Of a DNA stretch of 34,743 nt, positions 28,530 to 34,743 are shown piece after piece. A model generated the notes under the pieces. The model was not told the DNA's origin. It did no database searches and saw only the letters and a program-made list of their open reading frames with translations. The translations under genes and the position numbers were made by a program. The number at the start of each line of letters is the position of its first letter. The first letter of the stretch is position 1. Origin of the DNA: Planctomycetota bacterium (lineage in GTDB: Bacteria; Planctomycetota; Phycisphaerae; UBA1845); assembly GCA_030622435.1 (NCBI GenBank), contig JAUXGE010000005.1, forward strand, positions 1-34,743, read 5' to 3'.

Positions 28530-29786
28530 CTATCCACCCGCTGTGCCGTACTCCTCGGCAGCCTCTTCCTCGACCACGTCGTCCTGGGCTCCGCCTTCCT
28601 CCGTGGCGTCTTCGTCGATCCCGAGCGGATCGTATCCCTTGATCACGAAAGGCGAGAAGCGCCAGAGCCCGCCAAGCGCATCGTAGTACGGCTCCGTGAT
28701 GGCCTGCTTGACGGCCGCCTCGCTGCTCTGCGACGGGTCAAAGGTCACGCGAGCAGGCGCCGCTCCGGGACCGGGCCACGCCTCCAGTTTCAGGTAGCCC
28801 TTCAGCTCGAACTCGTCGTCGCGTTCCAGAAAATAGACAAGAAGGTTGGCAGTGCCACGGCACGTCAGACCCGTGATGTCGAGGTCCACTGCGGCCGTCA
28901 CCTCAGGCGCCTGGCCTCGCGTCTTGACGAAGGACGGCAATGGAAACACGTAGCTCGCCATCACCGCCACTGCCGTGCAAGACAGCAGGATGCCGACAAG
29001 AACACCATTCGACCAACGACGCCCTAACCACGGGGGTGGTCCCCATGTCATAGCGCCGTCACTGCGAGCTGGGCACACGTCGACACAGCTCAGACACGAC
29101 AGGCATCGTGCGGCCGTTACTTGCTCGACCTTGTCAACGGGGATATCCATAGGACAGGCGGCCGCACAGTCGCCACAGTCCAGACAGGCCTCCCCATCGC
29201 GCCTGACCCGCGCCAACCCGACACGCGAAACCGGGTTGAGCACGGCCGCGAGCGGGCACAGCCACCGGCAGAACGGCAACGTCAGGACCAGCGATCCGAT
29301 CACGATGATCCCGGCCACCACATACGCCCAGAACGTGATGTCCTCTCCGTGGCGGCTGATCAGCGCATAACAGGGATCGTACCCCCGGAAGACCAACTCC
29401 GCGGTCGTATACGTGAAGTACAGAATGATTGCGAGCACCGTATACTTCAGAACGGACAAGCTTCGATCCAGGGAGGGCGGTACACGGAACGGTCGAACGC
29501 CTACCTTTGCAGCGCACCGCTGAAGCCACTCGGAGATCGTGCCTATCGGGCACATATACGCACAGAACGCCCGCCGAAGCAGCAAGGTCATCAACACAAC
29601 GGCGGCCAGAATGTAGAAGTTGGAGACGGCCAGAGAGCAGGCGAGGTTGCCTTCCTTGACGTACGTGTACAGAGCCTCGATACCGCCGAACGGGCACCAT
29701 CGCTCGGCGTTGCCGCGAAACACGAAGACACCACCCAGCGTCAAGAGCAGGAAGCCCAGTTGGATCGCTCGCCGCGTGGTTCTCAT
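28530..29786 (-). CDS. NapH/NosR-like 4Fe-4S polytopic membrane protein with C-terminal degenerate HMA-like domain
   Basis: 'RRAFCAYMCPIGTISEWL', 'LPFCRWLCPLAAVLNPVSR', 'EACLDCGDCAAACPMDI', 'ARCLSCLSCVDVCP', then 'LDITGLTCRGTANLLVYFLERDDEFELKGYLKLEAWPGPGAAPARVTFDPSQSSEAAVKQAITEPYY'. ATG 29786; listed ORF extends to 30038. Confidence 0.85.
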   Translation of the reverse strand: MRTTRRAIQLGFLLLTLGGVFVFRGNAERWCPFGGIEALYTYVKEGNLACSLAVSNFYILAAVVLMTLLLRRAFCAYMCPIGTISEWLQRCAAKVGVRPFRVPPSLDRSLSVLKYTVLAIILYFTYTTAELVFRGYDPCYALISRHGEDITFWAYVVAGIIVIGSLVLTLPFCRWLCPLAAVLNPVSRVGLARVRRDGEACLDCGDCAAACPMDIPVDKVEQVTAARCLSCLSCVDVCPARSDGAMTWGPPPWLGRRWSNGVLVGILLSCTAVAVMASYVFPLPSFVKTRGQAPEVTAAVDLDITGLTCRGTANLLVYFLERDDEFELKGYLKLEAWPGPGAAPARVTFDPSQSSEAAVKQAITEPYYDALGGLWRFSPFVIKGYDPLGIDEDATEEGGAQDDVVEEEAAEEYGTAGG

Positions 29787-29902
29787 TCGCGTCCCGTTAA
29801 ACAAGTGCGCTTTGTGGGCCAATGGCCGGTGGCCGGAGTCGACGTCTTGCCTGCTGCGTGCCCGCTCCTTGACAGTCGCGGTTCTGATTGAGAGCACTGC
29901 AC

Positions 29903-29920
29903 GGGCAAACAAGTTTGCCC
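29903..29920. repeat. Short perfect palindrome
   Basis: gggcaaac-aa-gtttgccc followed by atgccaccc, the same flank as the 22168-22375 repeat family. Confidence 0.7.
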
Positions 29921-29956
29921 ATGCCACCCGGCGCGCCGTTCCCATCCAGGCTGCAA

Positions 29957-30826
29957 CTAGTCGTCGCTCTTTTGCGCCTTGCCCTGTCCACACGTGGCCC
30001 GCTTGGGACACTGGCCGCACGATGGCCCCTTGCTGCACCCGGATTCCTCGACCCGGGACGAGGTCTTCAACACCTGGGCGAAGTCGGGATGCTCCAAGAG
30101 TGAGCTGAACTCCGCATTCACTTTGACCTGGGACTTGAGAGCGTCTAGCTGGCTGGGCGGCGTCAACTGGAACGACCGTGTCAGCGCATAGAGTGCACCC
30201 CGCGCATTCCCGAGCAGAACCCGCACGCGGGCCAGGTCGAGGAAGTAGAGTGGCCCGGCCTCGTCCGTTTCCATTTCCGGCTTCTCCGCCAGCTTCTTCG
30301 CCTCATCAATGCGCCCCAGTCGCGCCAGGGCGAGTCCGTGAAGCACGCCGACCCGTGCGGAGGTTTGCCCATCCGGCAGGTTCCCGAGCGTCTCGGCAGC
30401 CTCGGAATTCCGGCCTAGTGCGAGCTGTGTCTCGGCCAGCAGCACGGCACTCTCGGCCGACGGCTGTCGCCGGTACCGCTCCTGATCCAGTGGAAGCGCT
30501 TCGGCGTGAATCTGATGATCGTAGTAGTACGCGCGCAAAGCGCCGGCCGTCTTCAACCATCGTTCGGGGTCCTGCTCACGCGGGCAATCCTTGCGCAGCT
30601 TAATCACCTGACGGAGCAGGGCGTATTGCTGCGCGTATTCCTGATTCTCGGCGTCCTTCCGAGCGGCCGTCTTGAACGTCTTGAGCGCCTCCTCGAAGTC
30701 GGCATGGGCAAGCAACGCCTTTCCGGCGGCGAACTCTCCGGCGGCGTCTCGGATCGGCTTTGCATGGACGGGCGCGACGATCGACACCCAACCGGCCAAC
30801 AAACACAACGTCACAATTCGGTTCAT
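29957..30826 (-). CDS. Secreted TPR-like repeat protein with Cys-rich C-terminus
   Basis: Signal peptide (MNRIVTLCLLAGWVSIVAPVHA), helical repeats (FEEALKTFKTAARKDAENQEYAQQYALL; LAETQLALGRNSEAAETLGNL), C-terminal 'CSKGPSCGQCPKRATCGQGK'. Confidence 0.72.
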   Translation of the reverse strand: MNRIVTLCLLAGWVSIVAPVHAKPIRDAAGEFAAGKALLAHADFEEALKTFKTAARKDAENQEYAQQYALLRQVIKLRKDCPREQDPERWLKTAGALRAYYYDHQIHAEALPLDQERYRRQPSAESAVLLAETQLALGRNSEAAETLGNLPDGQTSARVGVLHGLALARLGRIDEAKKLAEKPEMETDEAGPLYFLDLARVRVLLGNARGALYALTRSFQLTPPSQLDALKSQVKVNAEFSSLLEHPDFAQVLKTSSRVEESGCSKGPSCGQCPKRATCGQGKAQKSDD

Positions 30827-30847
30827 AGGAAAGCCCCTTTCCGAGAA

Positions 30848-31528
30848 TCACAGTACGTCGAAGATAAACGCCAGACAGAAGTATATCCCCAAACCGATGA
30901 AGATCACCCCCGTTACACGGCGAGCCCAAAGCTCGAACTGGGTGATCTTGTTGAAGGCTCGACCCACCGCCCCCGTGCCGACCGCGATGAGAATCGCAAA
31001 CGCCATCACTGGCAATGCGGTGCCGACGCCGTAGACGAGCGGCACGAGGAATCGAGATTCATACTTGATGGCCAGAGAGACAAGACTCAAGAAAAACAAA
31101 GCAGCCGAGCCGGGGCAGAACGACAAGGCAAACACGACACCCAGCACAAGACCACCCCAAACACCCAGTGACTCGACACGCTGCCCCAGCTTCTCGCCGA
31201 CCCCGGCACCTCGCATGTTGAATCGGAGTAGGTCCAGCAGGATCATCCCGACCAGGATCAGGATCGGACCCAGCAGCTTGCTCATGTGGTCTTGAAGGAA
31301 TTGGGAGACGACATGCGTCGTAAGCAGGCTCGAGACCAGCACAGCCCCGAGAACGATATACACGACCGATCGGCCCAGCGTATACAGAAGACCGGTTGTT
31401 ACGACGTACCTGGCATTCGCCACGCGCCGGCCGATGAACGAGATCGCCGCTATGTTCGTCGCCAGCGGACACGGACTGATCGACGTCAGGATCCCCAGCC
31501 AAGCGGCCGACGCGAGCCCGATCAACAT
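30848..31528 (-). CDS. arsG: ArsG-family (CcdA/DsbD-like fold) membrane permease
   Basis: 'WLGILTSISPCPLATNIAAISFIGRRVANARYVVTTGLLYTLGRSVVYIVLG' and 'LSFCPGSAALFFLSLVSLA'. Start uncertain: ATG 31528 or GTG 31540 overlapping the arsF stop. Confidence 0.8.
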   Translation of the reverse strand: MLIGLASAAWLGILTSISPCPLATNIAAISFIGRRVANARYVVTTGLLYTLGRSVVYIVLGAVLVSSLLTTHVVSQFLQDHMSKLLGPILILVGMILLDLLRFNMRGAGVGEKLGQRVESLGVWGGLVLGVVFALSFCPGSAALFFLSLVSLAIKYESRFLVPLVYGVGTALPVMAFAILIAVGTGAVGRAFNKITQFELWARRVTGVIFIGLGIYFCLAFIFDVL

Positions 31529-31536
31529 CTCACCTG

Positions 31537-32025
31537 TCACGGGCTCTGCTCCAGGTATGCTCGCGTCTCGTCCTCGACAAACCCCAGGAACGCCGGCTTG
31601 TCCGAAACCAAGTTCCACACCTCCTCCACCGTCTTCCAAGCTTTCTGCTCGCCGCCCCGCATGTCGACAAGGACGAGGGAGCTTGTCGTCAACTCATAGT
31701 CACGGAGGAAATGCTCGTTCTGCCGCTCGTCGAAGTTGACGACCTGCCACTGGAGCCGGCCCGAGGCAAGCTCATCGGGGAAGGCGCTCGTCAAGGCCTC
31801 GTGGGCATACTCCTCGATGGCCAGGCACGTCTTGCAGCGCACATCACTATGGAAGTAGTAGGCGATCAGAATATCCTGCACGGCGGAAGTCGCCTCGCCG
31901 GGTACCGCCGCAGCCGCGCCGGGCTCAGGCTCCGATCCAGATCGCAGTTCACTGGCGACAAGATAGACGACACTGACGGCTACGAAGAGCAGCAGAACCG
32001 CCGATACGATGTTCTTGGACTTCAT
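31537..32025 (-). CDS. arsF: ArsF-family protein (thioredoxin-like, membrane-anchored)
   Basis: N-terminal TM, 'ILIAYYFHSDVRCKTCLAIEEYAHEAL...WQVVNFDERQNEHFLRDYEL', adjacent to the ArsG-like gene. Confidence 0.78.
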   Translation of the reverse strand: MKSKNIVSAVLLLFVAVSVVYLVASELRSGSEPEPGAAAAVPGEATSAVQDILIAYYFHSDVRCKTCLAIEEYAHEALTSAFPDELASGRLQWQVVNFDERQNEHFLRDYELTTSSLVLVDMRGGEQKAWKTVEEVWNLVSDKPAFLGFVEDETRAYLEQSP

Positions 32026-32175
32026 GTCTGATCCTCACCCGTCTCGGGCATGTGTGCGACGTCTTCAATATCGCCTGTCCGCCATGGCTGACACAGTGAT
32101 GACACACACAGCCGGCGTCCGAGGCTGATCGCTGTGCGGGGCCAGACAGCCTCTCCGCAAGTACACCCACACGAG

Positions 32176-32412
32176 TCATTTCCCTTGAATCATAGCCTTA
32201 ATCTGGTCTACCGACAGCAGCTTGCCGGAGGCCTTGACCTGGCCGTCAACCACGAGCGCCGGCGTCATCATGACGCCCTTGGCCATGATCTGCGTAATAT
32301 CCGTGACCTTCTCGACCTCGCAATCCAAGCCGAGTTGTTGAACCGCCGCCGCAGCAGCAGCGGCCAGGGCGTTACACTTCTGACATCCCGTACCCAAAAC
32401 CTCGATTTTCAT
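32176..32412 (-). CDS. arsE: MTH895/ArsE-family small thioredoxin-like protein
   Basis: 'MKIEVLGTGCQKCNALAAAAAAAVQQLGLDCEVEKVTDITQIMAKGVMMTPALVVDGQVKASGKLLSVDQIKAMI' with CxxC; overlaps the upstream permease stop by ATGA. Confidence 0.85.
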   Translation of the reverse strand: MKIEVLGTGCQKCNALAAAAAAAVQQLGLDCEVEKVTDITQIMAKGVMMTPALVVDGQVKASGKLLSVDQIKAMIQGK

Positions 32413-33728
32413 GACGAAACTCCAGTACTCAACGCGCCGTACACCATCCCGACGATCGTGGCCATGACCACGACTAGAATGGTGAATACTGCTGTCTTCT
32501 TCAGCCCGATAACAGACCGGATCACAAGCAAGCTCGGTATCGAGAGCGCCGGGCCGGCCAGCAACAGCGCCAAGGCCGGTCCTTCGTGCATACCTCGCTC
32601 CATGAGTGCCTGCAAAATCGGAACCTCCGTGAGCGTCGCAAAGTAGAACAGGCAGCCCACGACCGACGCGACCAGGTTCGACTTGAGGCTGTTGTCGCCT
32701 ACAAGACCGGCCACCTGCTCGTCAGGAAGCAGCGCGCCGAGAAAACCCACGATGAACACCCCGCCGAAAAGCAGCGGAATGAGCAGCTTGGCGAAGTCCC
32801 ACGTGTTGTGCATCCACTCGGCAACCTCGTCACGATCAAACCATCGCCACACCATCAGAAGCACGGCCAGACCCATCGCCCCGGCCAGGATCCACTTCAT
32901 GTGAAAGATCGCCATGACCAGGCCCTGCGCCTCTTCGATTCTCTCGATCTCCGCTTTTGCAAGCGTGATCTTGTCACCGACCTTCATTCCGCCGACGGGC
33001 CGGTCCACCTGGATGAGCACTTCGTCTCTGGTCTCCTGCAAGAGGACGGCCGGGATCGTCACGCCGTCGCGTCTGTGTACGACCACGTTGCCGGGGTTGT
33101 ACCAGTCACTGAAGACGAGAAAGGCCATCATGCAGGCGAAATAGAGGACCATCTGCCAGAGGGATCGCCGAGCCGGCGGCGATTCGGGCAAATCGGCCAT
33201 AGCTTCGTTGCGTTCCTGCTCATCCTTCCGAAAAATGACGGCCATGATCAGGCCGATGATTATGCCGAAGACGATCGCGCCTACCGCCCGTGCCACACCG
33301 ATCTGAAAGCCGAGTACGCGCGCGGTCAGAAAGATCGCCAGGATGTTGAGCGCCGGACCGGAGTAAAGGAACGCCGACGCCGGCCCGAGACCCGCGCCCA
33401 CTCTGTAGATTCCGGCGAACATCGGTAGCACGCTGCAGGAACAAACCGCAAGCACTGTTCCCGAGACCGAAGCCACCGAGTAAGCCTCGACTTTGTTGGC
33501 CTTCGGCCCAAGGTGTCGCAGAACAGCTTCCTTAGACAGAAACGTGATGATGCCTCCGGCGATGAAAAGTGCCGGCACCACACAAGCCAGCGTGTGGTTA
33601 CGGGCATACCACTGGAGCATCTTGAAGGCTTCCAGGATGGCGCCGGTCACCTTCGCGCTCGATAGGGGAAGAAAGTAGGCCGCCAGAAAGACGGCAAGGA
33701 ACGCAACAAAGATCTTCCACTCTCTCAT
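32409..33728 (-). CDS. COG0701/UPF0718-type permease (ArsP-like or SO_0444-like metal(loid) efflux)
   Basis: 'GGIITFLSKEAVLRHLGPKANKVEAYSVASVSGTVLAVCSCSVLPMFAGIYRVGAGLGPASAFLYSGPALNILAI' with the characteristic VCSCSVLPM motif. Confidence 0.88.
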   Translation of the reverse strand: MREWKIFVAFLAVFLAAYFLPLSSAKVTGAILEAFKMLQWYARNHTLACVVPALFIAGGIITFLSKEAVLRHLGPKANKVEAYSVASVSGTVLAVCSCSVLPMFAGIYRVGAGLGPASAFLYSGPALNILAIFLTARVLGFQIGVARAVGAIVFGIIIGLIMAVIFRKDEQERNEAMADLPESPPARRSLWQMVLYFACMMAFLVFSDWYNPGNVVVHRRDGVTIPAVLLQETRDEVLIQVDRPVGGMKVGDKITLAKAEIERIEEAQGLVMAIFHMKWILAGAMGLAVLLMVWRWFDRDEVAEWMHNTWDFAKLLIPLLFGGVFIVGFLGALLPDEQVAGLVGDNSLKSNLVASVVGCLFYFATLTEVPILQALMERGMHEGPALALLLAGPALSIPSLLVIRSVIGLKKTAVFTILVVVMATIVGMVYGALSTGVSS

Positions 33729-33864
33729 GCTTTGGGCTCTCCGCTATCTGATGGCTTCATGGCCAACTCGCCATGGGTTCCTGAAAAAAAAGTAAAGAAC
33801 TCACGTTCTCGCATCACTCCAAACCGCATGGCAGCTGTTTTCAATCGGTGCAATCCCAGTGTGG

Positions 33865-33883
33865 CACCGGTTTGTAACCGGTG
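33865..33883. repeat. Perfect short palindrome in the arsR-permease intergenic region
   Basis: caccggtt-tgt-aaccggtg. Confidence 0.7.
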
Positions 33884-33917
33884 GGTGCCCGCCTCTGCAC
33901 TCTCCGCCGTAAGACCC

Positions 33918-34244
33918 CTACAAACTCGCCACCAGCTTCGCCTGGGTTTTGAAGTTCGCCTTGAGCACTGACTCCATGCATCCGAAGAAGCCATCCAGGC
34001 ACTGGCACGTGTTATGGTAGACGCTCATCGAGCCTTCCTTGCGATCCTCGACGAGCCCCGTGTTCTTCAAAACGGCCAAGTGCTTGGAAACGGTCGATTG
34101 ATCGGACCCGACCAGTTCCGTCAGCTCGCAAACGCACAGCTCCTGCTGCTGCAGCGCGTCCAGAATCATCAACCGGCTCGGATGCGCCAGCGCCTTGGCG
34201 ATCTTCGCTCGGGCCTCGTACCGTTGTCGCGTCTTGATTTTCAT
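33918..34244 (-). CDS. arsR: ArsR family helix-turn-helix transcriptional regulator
   Basis: 'ARAKIAKALAHPSRLMILDALQQQELCVCELTELVGSDQSTVSKHLAVLKNTGLVEDRKEGSMSVY', with the CVCEL metal-site motif and C-terminal cysteines. Confidence 0.95.
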   Translation of the reverse strand: MKIKTRQRYEARAKIAKALAHPSRLMILDALQQQELCVCELTELVGSDQSTVSKHLAVLKNTGLVEDRKEGSMSVYHNTCQCLDGFFGCMESVLKANFKTQAKLVASL

Positions 34245-34256
34245 GGCTATATGGCA

Positions 34257-34284
34257 ATTATACCATGTATCCGCGCTGTGTCAA
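34257..34284 (-). promoter_or_regulatory. Consensus sigma70-type promoter of the arsR cluster
   Basis: Minus strand TTGACA (34284-34279), 16-bp spacer, TATAAT (34262-34257), upstream of the arsR ATG (34244). Confidence 0.8.
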
Positions 34285-34340
34285 GCGATAAACCGCCGGA
34301 AACCGAGAAAGTCCGTCCCGTACCCGAACCGGCGGGTTGC

Positions 34341-34372
34341 GGGTGGCATGGTCCACGCTTGCGTGTCCATGC
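34341..34372. repeat. Palindromic GGGTGGCATG-type repeat
   Basis: gggtggcatggtccacgcttgcgtgtccatgc; imperfect IR gcatggtccacgc / gcgtgtccatgc. Confidence 0.65.
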
Positions 34373-34642
34373 TCGGTCGGGTGGCCCATAGCCTTGGCGG
34401 TGGGGGAGTCGAATCCTCCTTGCACGGTCAGTCGAGTAGGTCGGGTCAGCTGGGTAGGGTCAGCAGACCCGACGGCGGGTGGGCAAGCAAAACGCCGCCA
34501 TGTGCAAACCATGCCATGCCGGGTCCGAGTTTCCAAACCTGGGGAATTGATTATGCATGGGATCCATGAGACGCTTGCTGATGGACCCTAACCTAATGCG
34601 CGCGATACCGCTTGAGCAAAGAATCGAGCTTTTGAGACCTTA

Positions 34643-34669
34643 GAGCATCCGCGCCGTCAGCGGATGCTC
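34643..34669. repeat. Stem-loop, 10-bp arms
   Basis: gagcatccgc-gccgtca-gcggatgctc; no adjacent T tract. Confidence 0.7.
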
Positions 34670-34743
34670 GTCCCCGGACCCGGAATCCCCGTATCTTTCA
34701 CCTCGGAAGCCCGTCGGTCGTATCCGCAATCTCTCCGATTGCC

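Noticed and set aside
30848-31528. Cytochrome c biogenesis CcdA/DsbD instead of ArsG
   Set aside because: Same fold superfamily, but the SISPCPLATNIAAISFI motif and the adjacent ArsF/ArsE-like genes favour ArsG; a profile search should confirm.
32586-33428. 280-aa plus-strand ORF opposite the COG0701 permease
   Set aside because: His/Arg/Asp-rich antisense translation of a membrane protein gene.
33780-33883. Terminator/attenuator between arsR and the permease (stem-loop at 33865-33883 plus T run near 33785-33793 on the minus strand)
   Set aside because: The T run is roughly 70 nt away from the stem-loop, too far for an intrinsic terminator.
25458-34244. Possible mer (mercury resistance) operon
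   Set aside because: No MerA, MerB, MerT/P or MerR recognised; the regulator is ArsR-type and the transporters are ACR3/ArsG/COG0701-type.

Overview
GC-rich bacterial window. The gene families and the dense palindromic intergenic repeats suggest a Planctomycetota/PVC-type chromosome, but this is inference only. Left part (1-9.7 kb): two paralogous secreted proteins, one fused to a cadherin/Ig-like repeat and truncated by the window edge, followed by an exopolysaccharide/O-antigen cluster (Wzy-like ligase/polymerase, Wzx-like flippase, three GT4 glycosyltransferases). Middle (10-23.6 kb): a YkgJ-type Cys-cluster protein, an S41 C-terminal processing protease, a split saccharopine-pathway pair (LKR-like plus SDH-like), a repeat-rich intergenic region with long palindromes, an AddB-type PD-(D/E)XK nuclease/helicase with no AddA beside it, an alpha/beta-hydrolase-like protein, a tandem YHS-domain protein and an M42 aminopeptidase. 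Right part (23.6-34.3 kb), the most interesting: a PocR-GAF-SpoIIE phosphatase directly upstream of hgcA (cap-helix motif NVWCAAGK plus C-terminal membrane domain) and hgcB (2x[4Fe-4S] ferredoxin with CMECGAC and a Cys-rich tail), the mercury-methylation gene pair. Here the pair is separated by a 334-bp cluster of palindromic repeats. It converges with an arsenic-type cluster on the minus strand (arsR, COG0701 permease, arsE/F/G-like genes, a Cys-tailed TPR protein, a NapH-like Fe-S membrane protein with a degenerate HMA-like tail, and acr3). No rRNA, tRNA, CRISPR array or transposase was recognised. All family names come from reading the translations; no database search was run.
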